Notes: generated from the letters alone by a model not told the origin. 64,000 nucleotides of DNA from an uncultured Succiniclasticum sp. (GCA_900544275.1 UQUU01000004.1:124001-188000), one strand, 5' to 3'. Counted from the stretch's first letter, positions 50,447-59,425 are shown. Program-made: numbers and translations.

Positions 50447-53043
50447 CCGAGTTCCCCGCTTTCTTTTTTAGCCTCCTGTTGCAGTTTATAAAGGGCGTTC
50501 AGCGCTTCGATGGGCGTCATGCTCATCACATCAAGTTGCAGCAACTCGCTTTGCAAAGCGCTGGTAAATAAAGAACCCATCATATCCGCCGGTTCCGCCT
50601 TTTTTTCCGGCTGCGCCGGGGCAGGCGCCCCCACTGCCATGCCTTTGCCCTGGTCATAGTCCCGCAGGATCTCATCCGCCCGGTCCACGACCTTTTTCGG
50701 CAGTCCTGCCAGGCGGGCCACATGAACGCCGTAGCTGCGATCTGTACCGCCCCGTATAATACGACGCAGGAACACAATGTCATTCCCCCGTTCCATGATC
50801 GCCACAGAATAGTTTTTGATTCCTTCCAACACCTGTTCCATGCTGATCAGCTCGTGGTAATGGGTGGCAAACAACGTCTTCGCCTTTATTTTTGTCTGAA
50901 TATATTCTATAATCGCCCGGGCGATGGACATCCCGTCATAGGTGCTGGTTCCCCGCCCTACTTCATCCAATACGATCAGCGAGTTTCGGGTGGCATATTT
51001 CAAAATCTGAGCCACCTCATTCATTTCCACCATAAAAGTACTCTGACCGGTAGCCAGGTCATCGCTGGCCCCCACCCGGGTAAAAATACGGTCCACCGCA
51101 CACAGATCAGCGCTCTGCGCCGGAATGAAACTGCCCATCTGCGCCATCAGCACCAACAGCGCCACCTGCCTCATGTAAGTAGATTTACCCGCCATATTGG
51201 GGCCGGTAAGGATCACCATCCGCTCATCCGTATCATTCAGTGCCACATTATTCGGCACAAAGATCTCTTTGTCCAGTAAGCGCTCCACCACCGGATGGCG
51301 CCCATCCAATATCCGTATCTCCCCTTTATCATTCAGAGCCGGACGGTGGTAATCATACTTAAACGCCGCCAGCGCCAGGCCGGCCAGTACATCCAACTGA
51401 GCCAAAGCCCGGGCGGTATCCTGAATCTCCGGAATATGAGCGCGGATCTTTTCCCGGATCGTATTGAAAAGATAATATTCCAGCGCTTCAATTTTTTCTT
51501 TCGCGCTCAAAATCTTATTTTCAAACTCTTTCAATTCCGGCACAATATACCGTTCCGCATTTACCAGCGTCTGTTTCCGGATGAAATCTGCCGGCACTTG
51601 CGACGTCTGCCCCTTGCTGACCTCAATATAATAGCCAAAGACCTTGTTAAAGCCGACTTTCAGTGTTTTTATGCCGGTAGATTCTTTAATCTTCCGTTCA
51701 AAATTCGCCATCCATTGCGAATTATTGCGGGCAATATCATGAAGCTCGTCCAGTTCCAGATCATAGCCGTCCTTGATCATGCCCCCTTCCCGTACGGTAA
51801 AGGGCGGTTCATCCACGATAGCCGCATTCAGCGTGTCATAAATTTCACTGTGCAGATGGATCCGGTCTGTCAATTTGCGCAATAAACCGGCGCGGGCCGA
51901 CTGCAGCTGCTCTTTCAATCGGGGCAACGCCCCCAGAGAAGCCCGCAAACTTACCATGTCACGAGCATTGGCGCTGCCTACCTCCAAACGGGATAAGATC
52001 CGTTCCAGATCAAATACTTCTTTTAAACATTCCTGTAAACCATCCCGCAACGCAGGCTGATTAACCAGTTCTTCTACGGCGTCCTGCCGCTCCTCAATGC
52101 GCACCAGATCCACCAACGGGCACTCGATCCAGTTCCGCAGGCAACGGAACCCCATGGAAGTCGCTGTAAAATCCAGCACATCCAGCAACGTGCCTCTTTT
52201 ACCGCCCTCCCTCATATTCTTAACCAGTTCCAGATTGCGGATCGCCGTCGCATCCAGATTCATAAACTGTTCCGTCGAAATACGATCCAGCCGATTGATC
52301 TGGGTCAGGTCCGCTTTCACCGTTTCATGCAAGTAAGTCAAAAGAACCTGTACCGCAGTGGCAACCAAAGGCTCCAGCTCAATTGAACCGAAATGCTGCG
52401 TTACATAATCGCCAATCCCCTCTTCCGGCTGGTAAAAAGAATACAGACAATCCGGTAATTTGCCTTTCAGCCACTCTTCCAGCCTGTCCCATTGTTCTAT
52501 ACCGCTATGTAATACAATTTCCGACGGCTGCAGACGGAAAAGCTGCTCTTCTACCGCCAAAAGCCGCTCGCTTCCGTTCGCCGTAAACCAGCGGCATTCT
52601 CCGGTAGAAACATCCGCCAGAACCAGACATAACACGCCGTCATCTTCCCGCAGATAGACCAGATAGCGATTGCCGCCTTCCTCCAACAGCGATTCATTGA
52701 GCGCCGTACCGGGCGTGATAATTTTAATTACTTCCCGCTTGACCAGCCCTTTAGCCAGCCTGGGGTCTTCCATCTGTTCGCAGATCGCCACCCGATAGCC
52801 TTTTTTTATCAATTTGGCCAGATAAGGCTCCACCGCATGATGCGGCACCCCACACATAGGGATCCGTTCTTCCAGTCCCCCGTCGCGCCCGGTCAGCGTC
52901 AGGCCCAACTCCCGAGACGCAGTTTTGGCATCTTCAAAAAACATTTCATAAAAATCGCCCATACGATAAAACAGCAGTTCTTCCGGATATTTATTTTTAA
53001 ACTCCATATATTGCTGCATCATGGGCGTCAACACATTCGCCAT
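50443..53043 (-). CDS. mutS: DNA mismatch repair protein MutS
   Basis: Recognises mismatches. The mismatch-contact Phe-x-Glu is in RMGDFYEMFFEDA near the N-terminus. Connector, lever/clamp and the ABC-type ATPase (Walker A GPNMAGKSTYM, SLIVLDEVGRGTSTYDG, FATHYHEL) follow. 866 residues. Encoded between miaB and mutL on one transcript. Confidence 0.97.
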   Translation of the reverse strand: MANVLTPMMQQYMEFKNKYPEELLFYRMGDFYEMFFEDAKTASRELGLTLTGRDGGLEERIPMCGVPHHAVEPYLAKLIKKGYRVAICEQMEDPRLAKGLVKREVIKIITPGTALNESLLEEGGNRYLVYLREDDGVLCLVLADVSTGECRWFTANGSERLLAVEEQLFRLQPSEIVLHSGIEQWDRLEEWLKGKLPDCLYSFYQPEEGIGDYVTQHFGSIELEPLVATAVQVLLTYLHETVKADLTQINRLDRISTEQFMNLDATAIRNLELVKNMREGGKRGTLLDVLDFTATSMGFRCLRNWIECPLVDLVRIEERQDAVEELVNQPALRDGLQECLKEVFDLERILSRLEVGSANARDMVSLRASLGALPRLKEQLQSARAGLLRKLTDRIHLHSEIYDTLNAAIVDEPPFTVREGGMIKDGYDLELDELHDIARNNSQWMANFERKIKESTGIKTLKVGFNKVFGYYIEVSKGQTSQVPADFIRKQTLVNAERYIVPELKEFENKILSAKEKIEALEYYLFNTIREKIRAHIPEIQDTARALAQLDVLAGLALAAFKYDYHRPALNDKGEIRILDGRHPVVERLLDKEIFVPNNVALNDTDERMVILTGPNMAGKSTYMRQVALLVLMAQMGSFIPAQSADLCAVDRIFTRVGASDDLATGQSTFMVEMNEVAQILKYATRNSLIVLDEVGRGTSTYDGMSIARAIIEYIQTKIKAKTLFATHYHELISMEQVLEGIKNYSVAIMERGNDIVFLRRIIRGGTDRSYGVHVARLAGLPKKVVDRADEILRDYDQGKGMAVGAPAPAQPEKKAEPADMMGSLFTSALQSELLQLDVMSMTPIEALNALYKLQQEAKKESGELG

Positions 53044-53079
53044 AATTTCCTCCGCTTTCCCAGGTTTTTCACGATTTCT

Positions 53080-54474
53080 TTACCAGACTCGCCGGCCTTT
53101 TAAAAGCCAGGTCTGCCCGCTTTCTATTTTTATCTGTACCAACTGCCCCGGACGGATTTCCGCCGCCTCTTGCTGCGGCCAGAGAACCAGCTTCCCCGTA
53201 CGGGTACGACCGCTCCAGGTATCCGGATCTTTTTCTGTCGGCCCTTCCGCCATTACTTCCAGTGTTTCGCCCTCTAACCGTCGGTTAATACACAACGACC
53301 GGTTATTTTGCACCTGCATTAACGCTTCCAGACGGGCATGTTTGACGTCTTCCGGCACCTGATCATCCATACGGGCCGCCGGTGTACCGCTACGTTTGGA
53401 ATAAATAAAGGTAAAGGCGGAATCAAACTTCGCCTCTTCCACCAGCTTACAGGTGGCGGAAAAATCTTCTTCCGTTTCACCCGGAAACCCCACGATGATA
53501 TCGGTCGTAATGGAAGCCTTAGGGACATACTTGCGTATCATCTGAATCAGTTCCAAAAACCGTTCTCCGGTATAACCCCGGTTCATGGCCTTTAAAATAC
53601 GGTCGCTGCCGCTTTGTAACGCCACGTGAAAATGTTCGCACAAATGGGCGCCTTCCGCCACGGCCTTAATGACTTCTTCCGTCATATCACGGGGATGACT
53701 GCTCATAAAATGAATACGTTCCACACCGGGAACCTGATCTACCGCCCGCAACAATGCGGCAAAGGGCTCTTTGCGCAGCGCTTCATCCGAAATAAGCCCT
53801 GCCGCCGCAGTCACAGAGGTCAACTTTTCTTCTTCGTGATTGCGCAGAAAGTCCTTTCCGTAGGAATCCACATTCTGTCCCAATAACGTAATTTCGGTGT
53901 ACCCTTCGGCCACCGCTGCCCGCACTTCTTCTAAAATATTAGCGATACTGCGGCTGCGTTCCCGTCCCCGCACATAAGGTACGATACAATAGGTACAAAA
54001 GTTATTGCAGCCATACATGATGGGAACCCAGGCGCTGAACCCGCTTTCTCTTACACGCTGTCCTTCAAACTCGCTGCTTTGCACTTCCAGACTGGTATAC
54101 ACGCCTTTACGATGCCCCTCCAGATAATCTCGGATCACATCCTTAAAAGAATTTACGTAAGACGTGCCTAATAATAAATCAATTTGAGGATATTTTTTCA
54201 GTAACGCTTCCCCATCCTTCTGAGCCATGCAGCCGGTCACACAAATAATCTGTCCCGGGTGCTGCGCTTTCACATGCTTCAATTCCCCAATTTTACCTAA
54301 GATTTTTAACTCGGCGCTTTCCCGGATGCAGCACGTGTTTACCACCACCACATCCGCCTGCCTTACATCTCCCGTGTAAGTATAATCCAACTCTTTCAAC
54401 TGCCCTGCATAATGCTCCGCGTCACTTTCATTCATCTGACAGCCATAATTCAACACATGGTAGAATTTCGCCAC
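53080..54474 (-). CDS. miaB: tRNA methylthiotransferase MiaB
   Basis: Radical-SAM enzyme converting i6A37 to ms2i6A37. The N-terminal UPF0004 domain carries three cluster cysteines (GCQMNESDAE, NTCCIRE, VTGCMAQ), the radical SAM motif is C-x3-C-x2-C in GCNNFCTYCIVPYVRG, and a C-terminal TRAM domain ends the 464 residues. Start is GTG, 8 nt after GGAGG. Confidence 0.96.
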   Translation of the reverse strand: MAKFYHVLNYGCQMNESDAEHYAGQLKELDYTYTGDVRQADVVVVNTCCIRESAELKILGKIGELKHVKAQHPGQIICVTGCMAQKDGEALLKKYPQIDLLLGTSYVNSFKDVIRDYLEGHRKGVYTSLEVQSSEFEGQRVRESGFSAWVPIMYGCNNFCTYCIVPYVRGRERSRSIANILEEVRAAVAEGYTEITLLGQNVDSYGKDFLRNHEEEKLTSVTAAAGLISDEALRKEPFAALLRAVDQVPGVERIHFMSSHPRDMTEEVIKAVAEGAHLCEHFHVALQSGSDRILKAMNRGYTGERFLELIQMIRKYVPKASITTDIIVGFPGETEEDFSATCKLVEEAKFDSAFTFIYSKRSGTPAARMDDQVPEDVKHARLEALMQVQNNRSLCINRRLEGETLEVMAEGPTEKDPDTWSGRTRTGKLVLWPQQEAAEIRPGQLVQIKIESGQTWLLKGRRVW

Positions 54475-54528
54475 TTTTTATTCCTCCACTACTATATGTA
54501 GATATTTTTATAACTAATGTATCAGTAT

Positions 54529-54557
54529 ATTATAGCATTTTTATAGGATACGGGCAA
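54529..54557 (-). promoter_or_regulatory. predicted promoter of miaB-mutS-mutL
   Basis: Minus strand: TTGCCC (54552-54557), 17-bp spacer, TATAAT (54529-54534), 55 nt before miaB. Confidence 0.72.
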
Positions 54558-54850
54558 ACTGAAACATATAGGTTTATCCCTCTATGCTTCAAAAGATCAA
54601 AAAGGGATTATAAAATGAACTGTAGTATAGTCATCCCTCTAACAGTTTTTTATTGTACAACCACACAATCTGTTCTAGAAGCGACCACAGGATTATTTTT
54701 GTACTCTAACAAAGCACCAAACCACTGCCGTCAGACAATCATAGTAGTAATTTGGTGTTTTATTTTACGTTACCTCTTTTCCTTTTCATTTATCTTTATG
54801 GAACAGAATCGCCTACTGCTTCCTGGCTGTGCTTTACCCCGAGTTCATGG
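54558..54850. other. divergent spacer without recognised gene
   Basis: AT-rich stretch between the miaB promoter and the promoter at 54851. An 84-codon plus-strand open frame (from 54615) has no ribosome site and no recognisable content. Confidence 0.5.
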
Positions 54851-54856
54851 TATAAT
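54848..54856 (+). promoter_or_regulatory. extended -10 promoter of the C_GCAxxG_C_C gene
   Basis: Plus strand TGGTATAAT at 54848-54856 with a poor -35. It gives an about 135-nt leader containing 15-bp tandem repeats. Confidence 0.5.
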
Positions 54857-54929
54857 GAATAATAAATGATTCTCATATAATTCCTTATGCAAGCAGTTAC
54901 TATCGGTTCTGACACAACAGATCCGGAAA

Positions 54930-54971
54930 AAATTTATTACAGATAAATTTATTACAGATACTATTACAGAT
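54930..54971. repeat. 15-bp tandem repeat in a 5' leader
   Basis: AAATTTATTACAGAT occurs twice (54930, 54945), followed by a shortened ACTATTACAGAT, just upstream of the AAGGAGG of the gene at 54998. Confidence 0.85.
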
Positions 54972-54997
54972 AACAATTTAGCTAAGGAGGAATCATC

Positions 54998-55510
54998 ATG
55001 GAAGAGAAAAAAATCTACACAGAAGCGGAAATCGAAGAATTGGCAGAGAGAGCTTCACAAAATGCGATGGAGCATTTTAAACATGGTTTGAACTGTGGAG
55101 AATGTGTCTTACAAGGTTTTTTAGATCTGGGCATCAGCGAATATCCCCCGGAAATCGTCGGACTTGTTTCCGGTATGGGCGGCGGCATGGGCTTTACCAA
55201 ACACACCTGCGGAGCCGTCAACGCCGGCCTGGTGGTCATCGGCAGCAAACAGGGGCGTAAAAATCCCTATGCGAAAGAAACCTTTGCAGAACGGGTGGAC
55301 GAACTGCACCATGAGGGAAGCGGTATTTATCCCCGGCACGGCGCTTATGTTAAAGAATTTATTAAAGAATACGGAACAATAGAATGCCGCGACCTCTGCT
55401 TCCCCTTTGATGAATCTACGCCTGAAGGGAAAAAAGACCGCGCCCGTAACTGTAAAAAACTCATCGGCTTCTGCGCAAAAGAAGCGGTCCGCGCTGCCTT
55501 AAAGCCCTGA
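54998..55510 (+). CDS. C_GCAxxG_C_C family protein
   Basis: Member of the redox-associated C_GCAxxG_C_C family, named for its cysteine spacing. C33 and C36 in LNCGECVLQGF, C71 in HTCGAVNAGLVV (the GCAxxG-type site, read here as CGAVNAG), and late cysteines in IECRDLCF, RNCKKL and IGFCAK. Function is not established; metal or Fe-S binding is likely. 170 residues. AAGGAGG precedes the ATG. It is followed, after 260 bp, by a flavin-rhodanese oxidoreductase. Confidence 0.88.
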   Translation: MEEKKIYTEAEIEELAERASQNAMEHFKHGLNCGECVLQGFLDLGISEYPPEIVGLVSGMGGGMGFTKHTCGAVNAGLVVIGSKQGRKNPYAKETFAERVDELHHEGSGIYPRHGAYVKEFIKEYGTIECRDLCFPFDESTPEGKKDRARNCKKLIGFCAKEAVRAALKP

Positions 55511-55725
55511 TATTCCTTACAGTCTTATTATTCATTATCGTCAAATACCGGTAGCCCCTGCCACTTATCATTCCTTAAAGCCTTGCTATAAAAGTACCAT
55601 TTAAAACACTATTCCAGACATACAATACAGTAAATAAAGCCGACAGTATTTAGTTCTTTATTTTCTCACGTCACGCTTTTACTTTTAGTCGCAGGTCTTT
55701 ATCTGTATCCAAACTCTATCTGAAA

Positions 55726-55750
55726 GTCAAAGATGGCAACCATCTTTGAC
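55726..55750 (+). other. perfect hairpin before a ribosome site
   Basis: GTCAAAGATGG, CAA loop, CCATCTTTGAC: an 11-bp perfect stem ending 12 nt before the AGGAGG of the next gene. No T tract follows, so it is not a terminator. It may stabilise mRNA or bind a regulator. The preceding 215 bp show nothing else I recognise. Confidence 0.6.
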
Positions 55751-55773
55751 CGGATTTGAAAAGGAGGTTTATT

Positions 55774-57471
55774 TTGAGCAAACGTATTTTAGTTGTGGGC
55801 GGTGTGGCCGGCGGCGCTTCTGCCGCAGCCCGCGCCAGAAGATTGGACGAAAAGGCGGAGATCGTCATTTTTGAACGGGGGGAGCATGTTTCTTTTTCCA
55901 ATTGCTCCATGCCCTATTTTCTCAGCCGTGCCATTGCAGACAGTGCCAGTCTGGTAATGATGGATCCGACGCAATTTAAAAACAAATATAATATCGAAGT
56001 GCGGACACAACACGAAGTTACCTCGATCGACCGGAGCAAAAAGACGATTCAGGTAAAAAATCTGCTTACCGGGGCTGCCTGTGAAGAACCTTATGACACT
56101 TTAATTTTATCCCCCGGCGGCGAACCGGTCATGCCGAAGGCCATCGAAGGTATCAACAACAAAAATGTGTTCAGTATCCGCAATGTCACAGATATTGCCC
56201 GACTGGACAGCTGTCTGCGTACCGGACAGGTCAATCAGATCGCAGTGGTTGGCGGCGGCGCTCTGGGCTGCGAAGTAGCCGAAAATATTGTGCTGGCGGG
56301 GAAACAGGTCACATTGATCGAGGCGGCAGATCAGATCTTAACCTTCTTTGATTACGATATGGCTCAGATCCTTCATAAAGAAATGCTGGATCAGGGAATC
56401 TCTCTGATCCTTAAGGATGGCGTAAAAAAAATACGGAACGATTCCATTGAACTGGTCAGCGGCAAAATCGTTCCGGCGCAGGCCGTAGTCATGGCTATCG
56501 GCATTCGACCCGAATCCACCCTGGCCAAAAATGCAGGATTGGAAATTGCGGAAAACGGCTGTATTCGTGTAAACACCAATTATCAGACCTCCGATCCGGA
56601 CATCTATGCGGTGGGTGATGTCATCGAAGTATTTAATGCCCTGACCCATAAACCGATGCCCTTAGCCTTGGCTTTCCCCGCTCAATTGGAAGCTCGGGCA
56701 GCAGCTGACCATATTTACGGACTGCAGAACCGGCAGAAAGGCTTTCTGGGCTCCTCTGTGCTGCGTGTTTTCAACCTGATCGCAGCTTGCACGGGGCTGA
56801 ACGAAAAAACAGCCAAAGCCGCCGATTTCTCCTACGATACGGCCTATGTTATCCCCGCCGACAAAGTCAACCTGATGCCTGACAGCCACCCTCTACATTT
56901 AAAACTTGTCTTTGAGAAACCCACGGGACGCCTGTTGGGCGCGCAAGCCATAGGGCAAAATGCAGCGGATCGTCGGATCGATGTGATTGCGGCCCTCATC
57001 TCCATGAACGGAACGCTGGAAGATTTAAAAAATCTTGATCTGTGCTATGCCCCTGTGGTAAGCACAGTCAAAGACGCTGTACATATGGCAGCTTTGGTGG
57101 GGCTGAACCTTTTACACGGAGTTTATCGTCAGGTACCTCTCACACAAGTAAGGGAATTAGTGGAACACAAGGCCTGCATTATTGACGTACGGGAACAGAA
57201 GGAATTTACCCTGGGGCATATAAAAAATGCTGTCAATATTCCCTTAAGCGAACTGCGCAGCCGAATATCGGAAATTCCCAAAGATCGCCCCGTCTACCTT
57301 CACTGCCGTTCCAGCCAGCGCAGCTACAACGCTATCATGGCGCTGCAGCATCTGGGCTTTACCAACCTGTATAACATTACCGGCTCGTTCCTGGCACTTT
57401 GTCTCTATGAATATCCCCAGGATGTAATGTTTGCCAGGGAAAAGATCGTAACAGAATATAATTTTACGTAA
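55774..57471 (+). CDS. CoA-disulfide reductase-like oxidoreductase with rhodanese domain
   Basis: FAD/NAD(P)H pyridine-nucleotide disulfide oxidoreductase fused to rhodanese, as in CoADR-RHD/Npsr enzymes that reduce CoA disulfide, CoA persulfide or polysulfide. FAD motif GGVAGGASAAARARR (9-23), active Cys44 in SNCSMPYFL (single-cysteine type), NAD motif VVGGGALGCEVAENI, and rhodanese nucleophile Cys511 in YLHCRSSQRS. 565 residues. I start at TTG (55774), 6 nt after AGGAGG. Six codons upstream in frame lack a site. A terminator follows. Confidence 0.9.
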   Translation: MSKRILVVGGVAGGASAAARARRLDEKAEIVIFERGEHVSFSNCSMPYFLSRAIADSASLVMMDPTQFKNKYNIEVRTQHEVTSIDRSKKTIQVKNLLTGAACEEPYDTLILSPGGEPVMPKAIEGINNKNVFSIRNVTDIARLDSCLRTGQVNQIAVVGGGALGCEVAENIVLAGKQVTLIEAADQILTFFDYDMAQILHKEMLDQGISLILKDGVKKIRNDSIELVSGKIVPAQAVVMAIGIRPESTLAKNAGLEIAENGCIRVNTNYQTSDPDIYAVGDVIEVFNALTHKPMPLALAFPAQLEARAAADHIYGLQNRQKGFLGSSVLRVFNLIAACTGLNEKTAKAADFSYDTAYVIPADKVNLMPDSHPLHLKLVFEKPTGRLLGAQAIGQNAADRRIDVIAALISMNGTLEDLKNLDLCYAPVVSTVKDAVHMAALVGLNLLHGVYRQVPLTQVRELVEHKACIIDVREQKEFTLGHIKNAVNIPLSELRSRISEIPKDRPVYLHCRSSQRSYNAIMALQHLGFTNLYNITGSFLALCLYEYPQDVMFAREKIVTEYNFT

Positions 57472-57522
57472 AATGATAGATTTTATAGAACAAAAATCTT
57501 AGAAAAATGTTCTGAGTTTAAT

Positions 57523-57570
57523 AAATAAGCAGCACATTCATCAAATAATTGAGTGCGCTGCTTATTTTAT
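57523..57570. terminator. bidirectional terminator
   Basis: AATAAGCAGC pairs with GCTGCTTATT across a 23-nt loop, and T-rich sequence follows on both strands. It lies between the convergent oxidoreductase and DtxR-like genes. Confidence 0.78.
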
Positions 57571-57627
57571 TTCTTGCTATACCAAACCTCTTCTTCTATT
57601 ACACGTATTATCGCTGATAAATGAGCG

Positions 57628-58038
57628 TCATCCTCGGGTATTCGACGTTACTTCGAGTTTTACACTAAAATCTAAATTTAATCTTTCCAACGTAGAGGCG
57701 GGGAGAGCATCCAGCATCGCACAGGCACAAGAATACATTTCCCTGTCCGTCAAAACCAATCCCATGCGAGAGATGTGATTGACCAGCAGCAAAATATGGC
57801 GTTCAAATTGTTTAGCCTTTGCAATTCCATTCGGTGTAATTGTAACGCAACAATAGGGATCTTTATTTATCAGCTTTTTATCCCTCAGAACCGAAAGCAT
57901 TTTGACAACTGACGGTTTTGAAACTTTTAATTTTCTTGCAATATCAGCCGATAAAATTTCCGGCTTTGTGATAGATATCTGATAAATTTTATAAAGATAC
58001 CTCATCTGTGCCATTGTCACTTCTTCCGGTTCTTCCAT
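57628..58038 (-). CDS. DtxR/MntR-family metal-dependent regulator (atypical ligands)
   Basis: Winged-helix protein of 136 residues. MRYLYKIYQISI, ILSADIARKLKVSKPSVVKMLSVLRDKKLINK and TPNGIAKAKQFERHILLL match the DNA-binding and hinge parts of MntR/DtxR. The dimerisation/metal region reads LTDREMYSCACAMLDALP, where the usual E-x-x-E-H or C-x-x-E-H ligands are not conserved. Metal sensing may differ. It lies next to an iron-uptake operon and its promoter carries a 38-bp palindrome, so autoregulation and iron control are likely but inferred. AAGGA lies 8 nt before the ATG. Confidence 0.82.
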   Translation of the reverse strand: MEEPEEVTMAQMRYLYKIYQISITKPEILSADIARKLKVSKPSVVKMLSVLRDKKLINKDPYCCVTITPNGIAKAKQFERHILLLVNHISRMGLVLTDREMYSCACAMLDALPASTLERLNLDFSVKLEVTSNTRG

Positions 58039-58108
58039 CGCTTTATTCCTTTCTTCATTTTTATAACCGTCATTGACTCCTGCATAAAATGGTACCTTTT
58101 CGTTTTAT

Positions 58109-58146
58109 TAATTCCATTAGTTAGCTATAGCTAACTAATGGAATTA
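58109..58146. promoter_or_regulatory. 38-bp perfect palindrome, probable DtxR-type operator
   Basis: TAATTCCATTAGTTAGCTA and its exact complement form a 38-bp perfect palindrome that overlaps the -10 box of the regulator gene. The core TTAGTTAGC-TATA-GCTAACTAA resembles the DtxR/IdeR box (TTAGGTTAG-type). It is AT-rich and lacks a T tract, so an operator is more likely than a terminator. Confidence 0.8.
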
Positions 58147-58171
58147 TGACATTTTTATTCGGAAATGTCAA
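58143..58171 (-). promoter_or_regulatory. predicted promoter of the DtxR-like gene
   Basis: Minus strand: TTGACA (58166-58171), 17-bp spacer, CATAAT (58143-58148). The -10 box overlaps the palindrome at 58109-58146. Confidence 0.75.
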
Positions 58172-58220
58172 TGTTAAAACTATAAATATCTTCCGACCGA
58201 TAGCCTGATTTTGTTTTTCA

Positions 58221-58754
58221 CTACTTAATCGCTCTTTCCAAAGCCATCTGACCTGCTTCAAACAGGGCCTTGTAAGAAATGGTCGCACCGGAAATTGCAT
58301 CTACTTTATTCAGATCCTGTGTTTTAACCAGTGTATCCGCATAGCTCTTGTTAGCCCGCAATGCCAATTGTGCTTTATTATAATAAACCTTGTTCTCAAT
58401 CTTACCATTAGTTTTACCATAGTCTTTATCTTTAAGCGTACCATTTTTCAGATATCCTTCAAAACGGGCTGCTGTAATTCTATGGTCTTGAATCGTCAGT
58501 AACAGTTTCGCATATTCCCCATCTTCGTCAGGACGACTTTGCCCTGTAAATGTTCCATTTTTCGCTTTTTGCAAAAGAAAAGCTGTGTCCATTTTAGGCG
58601 CTTTAAAAGACATATTATTTTCTTTATTGCCACTACCAATGCCGGCAGTTTGCCCTTTTATTTGATTTTCTTCTTTGCTACAACCACAAAATACCATACC
58701 GCATAAAATTGTCATCCCTAAAAAAAGAAGAATTCTTTGAAATGTTCTCATCAT
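58221..58754 (-). CDS. FMN-binding (flavinylated) lipoprotein
   Basis: Exported lipoprotein: hydrophobic signal RILLFLGMTILCGMVF with a likely lipidated Cys25 in FCGCSKE. The FMN-binding domain follows, ending in DAISGATISYKA. In NqrC/RnfG/PplA-type proteins the Thr of this S-G-A-T motif (here about T158) carries FMN linked by ApbE. It is the last gene of the ftr1-p19 operon and overlaps the ATPase stop, so a role in extracytoplasmic iron reduction is inferred. 177 residues. No apbE gene is in the window. Confidence 0.87.
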   Translation of the reverse strand: MMRTFQRILLFLGMTILCGMVFCGCSKEENQIKGQTAGIGSGNKENNMSFKAPKMDTAFLLQKAKNGTFTGQSRPDEDGEYAKLLLTIQDHRITAARFEGYLKNGTLKDKDYGKTNGKIENKVYYNKAQLALRANKSYADTLVKTQDLNKVDAISGATISYKALFEAGQMALERAIK

Positions 58755-59416
58755 CTTTCCTTTTCTGCATCGCGCAGATGCCCATGTTCAATGATCACAA
58801 TCCTTTTGGCAGCCTTACCTACTTCATCTGAGTGAGTCACTGTAATAATCGTATGCCCTTCCCGATTGAGCTGACGGAAAATATCCATAACCAGATTCTG
58901 ATTTTTTTCATCCAGATTACCGGTAGGTTCATCCGCCAAAATCAATACAGGGTAATTGATTAACGCACGCGCAATGCAAACACGCTGTTGTTCTCCACCG
59001 GACAATTCGCTGGGCAGATGATCCGCCCGGTCAGCTAACCTGACCCGCTCCAGTGCTTCCATAGCCTCCTGCCGGTCAGGAATACTGTGATAATATTGAG
59101 CAACCATCAGATTTTCTACAGCAGTCAAATAAGGAATCAGGTGAAACTGTTGAAATACCATCCCTACTTTGTCACGACGGATACGAGTTAATTCACTTTT
59201 TGTTACTTGCCCCAAATTAATGCCGTCCAGGATCACCTCTCCGGAAGTATGAGTGTCCATGCAGCCTACAATATTCATCAACGTCGTTTTCCCTGATCCT
59301 GAAGGCCCCATAATGGCCAGCCAATCACCTTTTTCCACTGTCAGATTCACATTTTCAAGAGCAGTTACCCGCCCTCCATATACCATAGATACATCTTTCA
59401 AATTTAATAAGCTCAT
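58751..59416 (-). CDS. ABC transporter ATPase (MacB/LolD type)
   Basis: Cytoplasmic ATPase of 221 residues for the two FtsX-type permeases encoded just upstream. Walker A GPSGSGKT at 37-44, Q-loop VFQQFHLIPYLT, signature LSGGEQQRVCIARAL, Walker B VLILADEPTGNLD and H-switch VTHSDEV. In FTR1-P19 loci of Campylobacter and E. coli (fet) an ATPase of this type is part of the iron-uptake cluster. Its exact role there is not settled. Confidence 0.92.
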   Translation of the reverse strand: MSLLNLKDVSMVYGGRVTALENVNLTVEKGDWLAIMGPSGSGKTTLMNIVGCMDTHTSGEVILDGINLGQVTKSELTRIRRDKVGMVFQQFHLIPYLTAVENLMVAQYYHSIPDRQEAMEALERVRLADRADHLPSELSGGEQQRVCIARALINYPVLILADEPTGNLDEKNQNLVMDIFRQLNREGHTIITVTHSDEVGKAAKRIVIIEHGHLRDAEKER

Positions 59417-59425
59417 AACTACTCC

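Noticed and set aside
58109..58146. Palindrome as a terminator
   Set aside because: AT-rich, without a T tract, and overlapping a -10 box; an operator fits better.
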